Assembly: GCA_965199865.1 (NCBI GenBank)
Contig: CBDATU010000018.1
Location: 1-64,000, forward strand
Origin: JAPOUP01 sp965199865
GTDB lineage: Bacteria > Pseudomonadota > Alphaproteobacteria > Rhodobacterales > Rhodobacteraceae
Direction: 5' to 3'
DNA length: 64,000 nucleotides
Shown: positions 26,568 through 35,896 of the stretch, piece by piece
Position numbering within the stretch: the stretch's first letter is position 1
How the letters are laid out: each line of letters begins with the position of its first letter
Translations under genes and position numbers: made by a program
Notes under the pieces: generated by a model
What the model was told of the DNA's origin: nothing
The model's database searches: none
The model's input: the letters and a program-made list of their open reading frames with translations, nothing else

Positions 26568-27859
26568 ATCTCACCTGGTCCCTGGAACGGCCTTAGGAAT
26601 TAAGACTCGCATCCGCCGACGGTCCGCGCCAAGGCTGATCCAGTCAACGCCTGTAGAGGAGAAGAGCACAGCATGGAGTGAACCCGCATTTCGCGAAATC
26701 GAATGCGGAACGGAAATCAGGATTTACGACCCGGACGGCGATGAAGAGAATCTACTGTTCCAGTATCTCTATGGGTGCCGGGCGTTTTGATGGAAATTCG
26801 CGCATAATTCCGGAACTTCTACCGGTGGCGGGCTGTCCCGGAGGAATTTCGGTTACCGGATTTGCGGCCTCGTGTGGTAGGGAACCATGCCCCACCAAAC
26901 CCAGTCCTCTCCTGCCGTTACGGCTGAGGCGGGCAACCAGCCCATACTGAAACGCTTCTCCTGATATCCGGGATCAACTCGCGCAGACCGTTCTTCTCCA
27001 TCCAACCGGTCTGCGCGATTCTCCGTATGTCCTGGTGACAAATGGCGATTTCGACCATGAGTTCGGTCCTGCCCGCCATTTGCGAAATGCAGCAAATTCT
27101 GTCACCGCCGACATACACGAAGTCCGGTCAGGTTGGTGGCGGAAGGCTGTCCCACGCTGGTTGCCACCCGGGCATGGCCTCCGCACTCGAAGATGGCTGC
27201 GGGTTCGAAGAAGAACCTTAACCACGCCGTTTCCACCATGAATGCGGTCATTTCCAGTTCCATACACACCATCCCGCGGTGAAAGAAGAATTCGCGCTGA
27301 GTTTCCAGTACGCAGGCTGAAACCACTGGCTCCACTGGAGCGCCGGGTTCACGTAAGTCTTCGCGTCCTCACTCCGCTCTTCCGGCACGGTTCGAGGCAG
27401 GCTCAAGAGGCGCCGACATGTGCCGGAGATTCCCACTCGCCCTGTATCAATGCATCACTGAACGAAAGATCGGTCAGTTCGAATGCCACATGAAGCATGT
27501 CCCTGACATCTGTCAGAAGAATTGCGCGGAGCGGCCTGGTTCAGGAAACCCTGAAACGGGAGTTGGCGAACCGGTTGCCACGTCGCGGTTCTGGGAGGTT
27601 GACGGGAACTGGCGGTCCCTGATCGCCCACACGCATCGATCTGAAACCCCCTATCCTGACATTCAATTTGAATGTTGCGCCAGATTCTCCAGACAATCTG
27701 TCCATGCAGGACAATGCAGTGATTCCGTGAACATTTTTTATTCGGGTCTTGAGGTTGCGGCAGCAAACTGTAATCATTTCACAATCGCCCGTGTTTCGAT
27801 TGGAGCGCGTCGCAATCCCTCGTGCCCTGAGCGGGAAGGCTATTCGGTGTGAGATTCGG
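26568..27859. other. 1.3-kb stretch with no supported gene
   Basis: I find no open frame with both a ribosome site and recognisable family. Frames of 60-145 codons occur on both strands but are mutually overlapping and of low-complexity composition. Given the decay elsewhere, this may be the residue of a lost gene, for example the permease that the ABC genes at 28.3-30.0 kb lack, but I could not find permease-like sequence in it. Confidence 0.4.
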
Positions 27860-28396
27860 ATGATTCAGATCGCATTTTTCGCTGCTGTCCTCATGGTTGC
27901 CTCGCCAGCCATGGCCAGTGATGAGTTCGGGACACTCAATCCTGACGAGATGACCTGGAAGCGTTTCCTGGAACGGGCAGAGGAGGGTGAGTCCGATATG
28001 GTGCTTTGCGCAACCGGCTACATGCTAACCAAATCCGGGAAGCATGAAGCGGCACGAACGCTCTTTCTAAACTGTGCCCAGGCTGGCTATACCGGCGCGA
28101 TGACCTGGATGAGCCAGCTTGACAATAACGGACTGGGTGGCGAGTACAATCCGGACGCCGCAGCTGAATGGGACAGGCGGGCAGCGGAGCTTGGCGATCC
28201 GGTTGGCAAGTTCAACTTTGGCCTGGACCTGCTGAGAGGACATGGTGTCGCAAGGGATGAGGAACTGGGGCGGCGTCTGGTCGATGAAGCGGCTGACTAC
28301 GGCCTTGTCATCGCCCGCCGTCTGCAGGCTGCGGACTACGATCCAGATGCGGTGACGCCAGACGCCGACGAGTGGAAATACGCCCCCATGTTCTGA
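27860..28396 (+). CDS. Secreted SEL1-like repeat protein
   Basis: A 178-residue protein. The start at 27860 opens a signal peptide (MIQIAFFAAVLMVASPAMASDE). Residues about 50-160 form SEL1/TPR-like helical repeats: HEAARTLFLNCAQAGYTGAM, DAAAEWDRRAAELGDPVG, FNFGLDLLRGHGVARDEELG and RRLVDEAADYG. Such proteins act as periplasmic scaffolds. The last 61 bases overlap the end of the convergent ATPase gene, so the two messages are complementary there. Confidence 0.75.
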   Translation: MIQIAFFAAVLMVASPAMASDEFGTLNPDEMTWKRFLERAEEGESDMVLCATGYMLTKSGKHEAARTLFLNCAQAGYTGAMTWMSQLDNNGLGGEYNPDAAAEWDRRAAELGDPVGKFNFGLDLLRGHGVARDEELGRRLVDEAADYGLVIARRLQAADYDPDAVTPDADEWKYAPMF

Positions 28397-29028
28397 CGTT
28401 CCCCGACGATACCCGCCGGTGCGCCGCCGAGAGTCACGATGCGCGAAGCAAGGCGCTTCGCTTCCTCATCTACATGGGTCACGAATAGCGCGGCGATACC
28501 GGTTCGCTCCCGAAGCCGAACAAAGAGGCGCATCATCTTTTCGACAGCCTCAGGGTCCAGCGAAGCGAAGGGCTCATCCATCAGGAGCAGGTCAGGCTTC
28601 GCGGCAAAGGCCCGTATTATCGCGACCCGCCGTGCCTGTCCAAGTGAAAGCTCACCTGGATAGTCGTCACTCCTGCCCGCGAGTCCGGCATCGGCCAGCA
28701 GCGCCAGGGCTTTGCTGCGACTCGTTCCCGTGGCGATCATGAGGTTCTGAACCAATGTTCGCCAGGGAAGGAGGCGAGGTTCCTGAAACACAATTGCCTG
28801 GCTTCCCGTAAGGCTAAGCCGACCCTGGAAATTCGGAAGAAGGCCCGCGACGACCATGAGCAGCGTGGATTTGCCAATCCCCGACGGTCCGACGAGAGCC
28901 ACGGTCTCTCCTCGCAGAATTTCCAGGCGTATGTTCCTGAGAACCTCGCTTTCGCCCCGCGAAACTGACTGGATGTCAAGCGAGAGTACTGGGCCTGGAG
29001 CCACTGCGTCTCCGGAGACCATACTCAA
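28336..29028 (-). CDS. NitT/TauT-type ABC transporter ATP-binding protein
   Basis: A 230-residue ATPase of the nitrate/taurine/aliphatic sulfonate import group. Walker A is GPSGIGKST, Q-loop IVFQEPRLLPWRTL, signature LSLGQARRVAIIRAF (a serine-leucine variant of LSGGQ), Walker B LLLMDEPFASLD and H-loop FVTHVDEEA. It starts 22 bases after the end of the binding-protein gene and forms an operon with it. No permease gene lies on either side, so the transporter is incomplete here or uses a permease encoded elsewhere. Confidence 0.85.
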   Translation of the reverse strand: MSMVSGDAVAPGPVLSLDIQSVSRGESEVLRNIRLEILRGETVALVGPSGIGKSTLLMVVAGLLPNFQGRLSLTGSQAIVFQEPRLLPWRTLVQNLMIATGTSRSKALALLADAGLAGRSDDYPGELSLGQARRVAIIRAFAAKPDLLLMDEPFASLDPEAVEKMMRLFVRLRERTGIAALFVTHVDEEAKRLASRIVTLGGAPAGIVGERQNMGAYFHSSASGVTASGS

Positions 29029-29050
29029 GCTCCACCACTCATTCCATCAG

Positions 29051-30022
29051 CTAGCTGCCGTTGTAGAACAGCCCGTCCGGTAGTTCTGTCACTGAGCCGA
29101 CCAATTCCTTGCCCCCGAGCCGTACCATCAGCTCAAGCATGCGGGCGGCCGAATCTTCATTGATCCCGCCAGAGTTCGGAATTCCGGCGATGAAGCCGGC
29201 CTTCAGCGCCTCGAATTCCGCCTCGGATTTGACATTCATCCGATCTCTGAGACGTTCCCAGGCGGCATCGTCGCTCGATAGACGCTCCTTGGCGGCACGC
29301 GAAGCCCGGGCGAAACCGGCAACGAGTTCTGGATTGCCGCGCAGAAGATCTCCCTTGAGCACATAACCAAGAAGCGGGGTTTCGGGATCAAGGCCAAGCG
29401 CTTTGGCGGCTATTGACACGTCAATGAGCCTTTTCATCCCGGCCGCTTCCATCTTTGCCTGAAAATGCCAGAAATTGATCGCCCCGCCAAAGTCGCCACC
29501 AAGCGCGGTCTTGAATATGAGCGGTGGCGCACCATAGACCTGCTCGGTCTCCGCCGCCAGGTCGAGTCCGTATTCCTGCTCGGTGTAAGCGCGGAGAATC
29601 AGCCAGCTCTTGTCAGTCGGCCCGCCCGCAATGCCTATCTTGCTGCCAGCCAGGTCAGCGACTGTCTCGGCATTGCTGTCACCTGGCACCATGAGGCCTC
29701 CAACGGCTTTCGAATAGGGAACGAACACAAAATCCTTACCCTCGGCTCGCTGCCGCGCCACCCAGATCCAGTCGGCAACAACAAGATCCGCCTCGTCGCC
29801 CTGGAAGGCGACTCGTGTGGCCGCGTTTCCGGCGAAGGGGATGATCTCGAGCGCAAAACCATTCTCGGAATCCAGCCCGAAATGGGTGATTGTGTCGAGT
29901 TCCCAGTTCACGGTCCCGGTTTTCAGAACCGCGGCCTTCAGCACCGGTGTCTCAGCCAGAGCGGCGCAGACGGAAACCAGCAGCGCGGCGGCAGAGAACA
30001 AAATTTTCCCGTACAGGGTCAT
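29051..30022 (-). CDS. NitT/TauT-type ABC substrate-binding protein
   Basis: A 323-residue periplasmic binding protein. The frame is open upstream, but the ATG at 30022 follows GGGAGGAAAGG and begins a signal peptide (MTLYGKILFSAAALLVSVCAALA). The mature protein has the SsuA/TauA-type pattern: KTGTVNWELDTITHFGLD, DLVVADWIWVARQRAEG, DLAGSKIGIAGGPTDKSW. The ligand is not evident. Binding proteins of this group occur near XoxF-type loci in other alphaproteobacteria, where they are uncharacterised or proposed to handle a cofactor or metal; here that is only an inference from position. Confidence 0.83.
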   Translation of the reverse strand: MTLYGKILFSAAALLVSVCAALAETPVLKAAVLKTGTVNWELDTITHFGLDSENGFALEIIPFAGNAATRVAFQGDEADLVVADWIWVARQRAEGKDFVFVPYSKAVGGLMVPGDSNAETVADLAGSKIGIAGGPTDKSWLILRAYTEQEYGLDLAAETEQVYGAPPLIFKTALGGDFGGAINFWHFQAKMEAAGMKRLIDVSIAAKALGLDPETPLLGYVLKGDLLRGNPELVAGFARASRAAKERLSSDDAAWERLRDRMNVKSEAEFEALKAGFIAGIPNSGGINEDSAARMLELMVRLGGKELVGSVTELPDGLFYNGS

Positions 30023-31095
30023 CCTTTCCTCCCTTTTGTCCAGCCAGCAACCTAGAGGCTTCAAGATCAAATCATATACGACATTGGGCTTAGAAGCAGA
30101 ACGGAGACCTTGGCAGAGTCCAGTCTGTTTCAGCCACACGGCCTGCATGCTGGCGGTTTCACTCCTAGCCTGCGTCTGGCAGAAATACCATGATGGTGTC
30201 TCTATTATAAATTGAGAATGCGTTCTCTGAACGCTCATTGGATGCGGCAGGTCAATGGTGGTTCCGTCCCGATATCGGGTGAATTCCGTTGATCGTTCCC
30301 TTGAAGAAGCCACCATACGCGGAGATTCCGGGATTGAGCGGCGGTCTGACGCGTCGGACGTCGCTTGCATCGGGTCTCGCGGCATGTTCCGGGACCGCAT
30401 CCCGACGCCACTCAGGGGAATGCCGAACTTCCATTGAAATGGGGAAGTCCAGGGATGTCGGTTCAGGATTTCAACAGGTTTGGTTCTGCCCGGATACGTG
30501 ACCAGACTTCCGTTGTGGGGCGGGCCTGACTCCGGCAATCTTTATGGGCTGGCCAGCTAATTCCAAACGGTCGCGGGATGCTGGGTAGGCTCTAGGGGTC
30601 AGGGATGGGTAAGGGCTCAACTGTCTGAACAGCAAGGCTTCGCCCTGGCCCCCGAACCGATGCCGAAGGAAGACAGGTTGGCGCGAACTGTCCGACAGAC
30701 CAGGCTCTCCCGACGAACGCGATGCGAGCCCTGACATCCAGGCCGGGAAATGCCGATCACTTCACGGGGGCCCGCTCGGTGCTGAGCCGGGGGCGAGAAG
30801 TCCTAAGACAGACACCGAAGCCAACCTCGGATGAGGCCTTATCTGTGGAGCGTACCACAGGCAGTTGCTCTGGAGGGCAGCTTCACAGACAGCAGAATAC
30901 CAATCCGCGTTCGTCGGAGCACGATACTGTCCCGGGCGGACCGGCGATATCCTGATGATATGCAGGGAACTGCCCTTCCCGTACGACCAGGATACGACAA
31001 TGTTCTCATGATTTTGATGCGTTTTGTCGGGGTCGTATGCCTGTTCAACATTGATTGTCCTCGCCAATTCACGATCAATATTTAGCTTAGCAGGA
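30023..31095. other. 1.07-kb intergenic stretch with a candidate promoter on the minus strand
   Basis: No gene is supported. A TATAAT hexamer on the minus strand (30204-30209) lies about 180 bases upstream of the binding-protein start, next to an imperfect inverted repeat GAGAA-TGCG-TTCTC at 30214-30227 that could be an operator. No good -35 is seen. The rest shows only overlapping short frames. Confidence 0.35.
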
Positions 31096-32040
31096 ATGAT
31101 CAGGAGATCCTTAAAGATCTGGTTGGAAAAACTGCTGCCCCAACGTCCGGCGGTGGTTCTGTTTGGGACCCGCCAGGTGGGCAAAACGACGCTTGCACTG
31201 GATTCGGCGTCTGCCTTTGAGTCGACCTGGAAGCGCCTGGCGATCTCGCAGGGCTCTCCGAACCCGGAATTCTACTTCGACCAGCATAGGGACCGCCTTG
31301 CCGCGATCGACGAGATCCAGCGTGAACCTGACCTCTTTCCCATCATCCGAAGCCAGATCGACAGGAACAGGCGGGCAGGGAGAACGGCTGCGCAATGCCT
31401 GCTTCTGGGATCCGCATCAAACGATCTCCTTAAACAGTCATCGGAATCCCTTGCCGACCGGGTCTCCTATCAGGAACTCCGTCCCTTCATGCTCAATGAG
31501 GTGGGCGGGGGCAGCCTTAACAACCTCTGGATTCGGGGCGGCTTTCCCGATGCCTACCTTGAAATCGAAGCCAGCAGCGCATGGCGACGGGACTTCATCC
31601 GTGCCTATCTCGAACCTGACGTTCCCGCCCTTGGGATCTGAATTCTGGCAGAAACGCTCCACCGGTTCTGGATCATGCTCGCCCATCATCACGGGCAGCC
31701 TTTCAATGCGTCCCAGATTGGCGGCAGCCTGCGGTCAAGGGACAGACCGCTTGCCACTATCTTGATGTCATGGTTGATCTAATGCTGGCGCGACGGCTGT
31801 AACCCTGGCAAGGCAACATTGGAAAAAGGTTGATCAGGAGCCCCAAAGTCTACATCCACGATAGCGGCATTCTCCATGCCCTGCTGAACCCGCCTTCCCT
31901 GGAGGCTCTGCTGTCCCACCCGATAGAGGGGGCAAGCTGGGAAGGCCTCGTGATCGAGAACCCGATCACAGCAGCGCCTGATGATACCGAAATCCACTAC
32001 TTTCGCACACGCCCAGGAGCGGAAGTGAGAGCCGGTTAAT
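31096..32040 (+). pseudogene. ATPase with AAA and DUF4143 domains, decayed
   Basis: The first 182 codons are intact: the start MIRRSLKIWLEKLLPQRP, Walker A FGTRQVGKTTLAL, the acidic IDEIQREPDLFPIIR and the end of the AAA part in LWIRGGFPDAYL. A TGA then interrupts at about 31639. Sense continues in the same frame (LAETLHRFWIMLAHHHGQPF) and shifts to another (GQTACHYLDVMVDLMLARRL, then RSPKVYIHDSGILHALLN and WEGLVIENPI), the typical DUF4143 part. It is therefore a pseudogene with one nonsense and at least two frameshift changes. Such ATPases are common, non-essential, and often horizontally acquired. Confidence 0.8.
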
Positions 32041-33023
32041 TCTCGCATCCGTATGTGACGGGCAAGGATAACCTCGACCAACCGTTACCTCTGGAGTCCA
32101 GCCGCAACCGGTTGCGGGCAACCTATCCATGATCGGGTCAATACAATTACGTCGGTCTCGCTCTGCCGAATTCGCCGTTCGGCGCGATAAGCTCCCGATA
32201 ACGAATGCGCTTGCATAACTTCAAGCGGATCATGTCACCAAACTGCTCTTTCGTATTACTTTCCGCACATTGTTGCCGGATGGCCAACGGTTTCACTCAC
32301 CGTTTTCCCGCCCGAGTCTCTTCGGTTCCGCGTTGCCGCAGTTTTTTCAGGAACTCCGACAGCCGGAGGATGATCGGACTCGTTTCCGTTTCGACCTTCG
32401 GCAGATCGGCGACACGAATGACGGTTTTTCCGAGGCCCCTCGTCATGACGGAGTCCCCCGTCCTGCACTGAACGCCGATTGCCGCTCAAAGCATCACCAC
32501 GATGAACATGTTTCGTGGATTGGGCTGTCTGTCTGTTGGGGTCACTGCCGGTTCTCCCTCGATGTGCATCCGCCAGTTCGCGGCGGGATGCGCAACATCC
32601 GGGAGCGGCAGGACACCGCAATGGAACATTATGAGAACATTTCAAATTGACCCACTACTCCGTTCGCTCCTATGGCGCAACCGCTGCTGTAACGGGATTC
32701 CGATTGACTTGGCACAGGATGCTTCGAATTGTTCAGGCGATGGCGAAAGTCGATTGCGGGACTTTTGGAAACTCATTCCGCTGCACTCCGAAGGGCTCCG
32801 GATCGGGCCAGGGAGAAAATTCCCGGCATTGCAGGTAGAATGTAGCAAAATGCGGAAGAACTTCGCTTACGCCGCCAGGACGAGAGCCATAAGCGGTTCG
32901 TTGACGTTGGATTGTCACTGAAGTGTCCGCATGACGCGCCTTTTGTAGCCAGAATGAATGAAGTGGCTACAATGGCCGCTTGATTGACGCTCCGGCCAGT
33001 CGAATTGACCGGACAGAGCTGGA
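32041..33023. other. Intergenic stretch, no supported gene
   Basis: About 980 bases between two pseudogenes. Overlapping frames on both strands (for example 32256-32650) have no ribosome site or recognisable domain. One half of a 16-base inverted repeat (32946-32961) lies just downstream of the nucleotidyltransferase stop. Confidence 0.4.
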
Positions 33024-33245
33024 TCAGAATGCCTCCAGCCCAAGGTCATCATCCATCCCGACCGCTTCCTGGGGAGCCGGTGATGGTCTTTCGCGCGGTC
33101 TGGTCACGCGTTCCTCAAGCTTGAGACGGACATGTTCAGGCAGGGACGCAAGTGCAGCTTCTGATAACTTTCTCCAGGTGGGTCCCCGTCCTATGAGCTG
33201 TTGCCAGATGTCCTTCAGTTCGTTCGGCCTGTCGTCAAGAAGGGC

Positions 33246-33273
33246 CTGCAGGAGTAGGGCTATCGCTTTTGAA
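33246..33273 (+). repeat. Left target duplication and terminal inverted repeat of the ISAs1 element
   Basis: The 9-base target duplication CTGCAGGAG at 33246-33254 is followed by the terminal repeat TAGGGCTATCGCTTTTGAA (33255-33273). The other copy at 35869-35896 reads, on the minus strand, TAGGGTTATCGCTTTTGAA, i.e. 18 of 19 identical, then CTGCAGGAG again. Confidence 0.85.
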
Positions 33274-33630
33274 CCTCCATTTTCCGGGCCTCTTCGCTGA
33301 GCCTGGCGGCGGCCCGAACCAGTTCCAGCAGGACGTCATGGTCCCATCCCGCCATCTTCATCCGGCCCCGCATCGACACCCCCTTGCGCTCCTCCGCGGA
33401 CCGCACCAGGTTCAGCGCCATCCGCCGCATCATGGCCAGGTTCTGCGGCCCGTTCCCGGTCCGGTTCCTCTGGCCGTCCTCGTTCATGGCGACATCCAGG
33501 ACCCAGTGAAGGCTGTTCTCGATCCGCCAGTGGGCGCGAACCGCCGTCAGCAGCCGCTCCGGCGAAAGTGTCCCGCTCATGATGAAATACCGGGTTCCGG
33601 CCGCCGTTCCGTCCCCGGTCTTGTATGTCT

Positions 33631-33957
33631 GAATCAATCGGAAAGAATCTGAAGGATGATGTTGTGGAAAGTTTTCCACACCTGTGGAAAACTCCGCGCC
33701 GGCTGTGCGGAACCTGGCGTGGTCGCGGCTGGCATATCCGGGACGTTCGTGCATCATCCGCAAGGGGATTCCCCTCCGCGTGGCAACGCGGAGGGGAGTG
33801 CGGGGCGCTGCCCCGCGAAGGCGGGTCGGGCCGTGAGGAACCTGGTCCGGGGGACCGTGCGGGAGCCTGGCCGCCCGCCTTCACCGCCGTCCTTCCGCGT
33901 CCTGGATGGATGCCTGGGTAGGACCCGAATCAACCGCAAGAGTAGGAGCGGAAGGAC
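33631..33957 (+). ncRNA. Candidate IS110 bridge RNA region (left non-coding end)
   Basis: The 327 bases before the transposase gene are rich in stems: GTTTTCCAC/GTGGAAAAC (33671-33679 with 33684-33692), CCCCTCCGCGT/ACGCGGAGGGG (33771-33781 with 33786-33796, loop GGCA) and GCGGGGC/GCCCCGC (33800-33806 with 33810-33816). IS110-group elements encode in this position a structured RNA that guides target and donor choice. I infer the presence of such an RNA from position and fold; its ends and guide loops are not defined. Confidence 0.5.
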
Positions 33958-34911
33958 ATGACAGACAGGATAGTGGCGGGAATCGACGTGAGCAAGAGCC
34001 GGCTGGACGTCCACGCGAACGGCGATGACGGGGGCTTCGCGAACGGAAAGGAGGGATTCCGGGCCCTGCACGGATGGCTCCGCGAACGCGGCGTGACTCA
34101 CGTGGTGGTCGAGGCCACCGGGCGGTTCCACCGCCAGCTGCACCAGTCGCTACACGACAGGGGCTACATCGTGCATGTCGTCAATCCCCTGCGGGCGCGC
34201 CGTTTCGCCGAGGCGCTCGGCCAGGTCGCGAAGTCCGACCGGATCGACGCGAGGGCGCTGGCCGCCTTCGGCGAGGTCGGCGGGCTGCCGGCCGCGCAGC
34301 CGAAACCCGAGGCGCTGCAGGAACTCGAATGCCTGCTGGTCGCCCGCGAGGCGCTCGTCGACACGCGCACTTCCCTGACCGCCCGGATCCTGGAGATCGG
34401 CGGGACGACGGCCGCGGCCGCGGCCCTGAAGAGGGCGCTGGCCGGGATCGTGGAGGAGATCGGCGTGCCCGATGCCGGGATCGCGGCGGCGATCGACGCG
34501 GATCCCGGGCTGGCCCGGCGCCGGGACATCCTCGTGAGCGTCCCGGGGATCGGGCCGGTGACCGCTGCCGCCCTGATCTGCTGGATGCCGGAGCTCGGAA
34601 CCCTCGGAAGCCGGCAGGCGGCGGAGCTCCTGGGCGTCGCCCCCTTCGCCAGGGATAGCGGAACGCTGTCAGGGGCGAGGCGCATCCGCGGCGGGCGACG
34701 CAGGCCCCGCGACGTGCTCTACATGGCGGCGATGACGGCCATACGCTGGAACCCGGCGATGAGGGAGCTGTACGAACGGCTCACGGCGGCGGGCAAGGCC
34801 CACAAGGTGGCGCTAGTCGCGGTGATGCGCAGAATGGTGATCCTCACGAACGTCCTGCTGCGCGACGGGCGCGGATGGTCCCCGGACGCGCCGGTTGCGG
34901 CACCGTCATGA
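33958..34911 (+). CDS. IS110-family transposase (DEDD recombinase)
   Basis: A 317-residue transposase. The N-terminal DEDD RuvC-like domain starts MTDRIVAGIDVSKSRLDVHA with the first aspartate in GIDVSK, then VVVEATGRFHR and ARRFAEALGQVAKSDRIDAR with further acidic residues. The C-terminal Tnp domain has LVSVPGIGPVTAAALICWM and FARDSGTLSGARRIRGGRRR, including the serine of the GTLSG segment. It is full length with no stop or shift. The ribosome site GGAGCGGAAGGAC precedes it. This is the only intact transposase in the window, and the other IS110 pieces (13.2, 45.1, 51.6 kb) derive from relatives of it. Confidence 0.93.
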   Translation: MTDRIVAGIDVSKSRLDVHANGDDGGFANGKEGFRALHGWLRERGVTHVVVEATGRFHRQLHQSLHDRGYIVHVVNPLRARRFAEALGQVAKSDRIDARALAAFGEVGGLPAAQPKPEALQELECLLVAREALVDTRTSLTARILEIGGTTAAAAALKRALAGIVEEIGVPDAGIAAAIDADPGLARRRDILVSVPGIGPVTAAALICWMPELGTLGSRQAAELLGVAPFARDSGTLSGARRIRGGRRRPRDVLYMAAMTAIRWNPAMRELYERLTAAGKAHKVALVAVMRRMVILTNVLLRDGRGWSPDAPVAAPS

Positions 34912-35868
34912 CGCCCGCCTGTGGAAAGAATGTGGAAAAGTGGGGAAAAGATCCGGAAAGACCGCGGAAAATGCCCTGAAACCCCTTGAAACGAGACATG
35001 GATGCTCCCGCGTCGCGTCGACCGCCCCGAACGCCGCCAGGCCGGGCCAGTCATGGGTCTCCCGCAGCCAGTCCACGTCGTGGCACACCCGTGCCCGCCG
35101 GGTCTCGATGCGGCCATGCCCCTTTTCCACCAGCTCTTCGGAAACGTCAATGTTTCCAGACATCTGCGGATCCTCCATGTATTTCTCCACATCCCCGTGC
35201 AGGCTCCCCTGGTTGCCCTTCAGCGCCAGGACATAATCGCCGCCACGGGCCGTGACCTGTTCCGCCGTCGCCCTCTGGGTATGCATCGCGTCGGCGGTCA
35301 CCGTCCTGCCCCTGAGGTCGAGAAGGTCCAGGAGCGCGGGCATCGCCGTGATCTCGTTTGACTTGCCGGAGACCCGCACCTGGCCCAGCACGACCCCCAC
35401 CCCGGTCGCGAAGGCCTGGACCAGATGGAGCGCGGAGCGCTCCGTTGCGTCGGCGAAAGAGCGTCTCAGCGCCTTGCCGTCGATCGCGACCACGCCGTCG
35501 CCGAGCCGTTCGGCCCAGTCACCGGCCAGCCGGAGCAGGGCCGCGTTCAGGCCCTCCGGATCCAGCGCGTTGAACAGGTCGGAGAACGCGTCGTGGCTCG
35601 GAATTCCATGCTCCAGCTTCATGAACCGGCGCAGAAAGTCTTCCTTGCACCGCCCGAATAGCGCCATGTCCGAGCAGCCCTCCCCGCCGCAGAGGGTGCT
35701 CAGGAGCGCGATCATGAGCATTTCGTGGAGGTCGTGGCGGGTCGCGTTGCTGCGGCGGGGGTCCTCAACCCCCTCGAAAATCACCTTCAGGTCCTGCATG
35801 TTTCTGCCTCATTTGCCTGTTTTTAAGGAATATTGGCATCAATAGAATTAAATCGCAATAGATTTAAT

Positions 35869-35896
35869 TTCAAAAGCGATAACCCTACTGCAGGAG
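35869..35896 (-). repeat. Right terminal inverted repeat and target duplication of the ISAs1 element
   Basis: Partner of the repeat at 33246-33273. On the minus strand it begins TAGGGTTATCGCTTTTGAA; the duplicated target CTGCAGGAG lies at 35888-35896 on the plus strand. Confidence 0.85.

Larger units (their letters stand above)
33631..35004 (+). mobile_element. IS110-family insertion sequence, apparently intact
   Basis: The borders follow from where the ISAs1 sequence stops and resumes: ...TTGTATGT-CT at 33629-33630 on the left and CT-CCCGCGTCG at 35005 on the right. Joining the flanks across one CT gives a continuous ISAs1 frame (DATRETYKTGDG). The 1.37-kb element has 327 bases of non-coding sequence before the transposase gene and 93 after it, and no terminal inverted repeats, as usual for IS110. 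Its GC content is visibly higher than that of the surroundings, which suggests recent arrival. Confidence 0.85.
33260..35799 (-). pseudogene. ISAs1-family transposase, split by the nested IS110
   Basis: The N-terminal part runs from the ATG at 35799 to about 35005. It begins MQDLKVIFEGVEDPRRSN and contains VVAIDGKALRRSF, ITAMPALLDLLDLRGRTV, TADAMHTQ and YVLALKGNQ, the usual ISAs1 blocks, and ends at VDATRE. The C-terminal part (33628-33260) starts YKTGDGTAAGTRYFIMSG and carries AVRAHWRIENSLHWVLDV and MNEDGQRNR. Between them lies the complete IS110 element, so the gene is inactive. Apart from the insertion I see no frameshift, so the element was probably intact when IS110 entered. Confidence 0.88.
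33255..35887 (-). mobile_element. ISAs1-family insertion sequence, itself interrupted by IS110
   Basis: The borders are set by 19-base terminal inverted repeats (18 of 19 matching) and a 9-base target duplication. The total is 2,633 bases, of which 1,374 belong to the nested IS110 element, so the original element was about 1.26 kb, right for ISAs1. It carries one transposase gene on the minus strand, now in two pieces. Confidence 0.88.

Noticed and set aside
34074..34658. Open frame of 194 codons inside the IS110 transposase
   Set aside because: It is an arginine-rich second frame of the transposase gene with no independent start signal.
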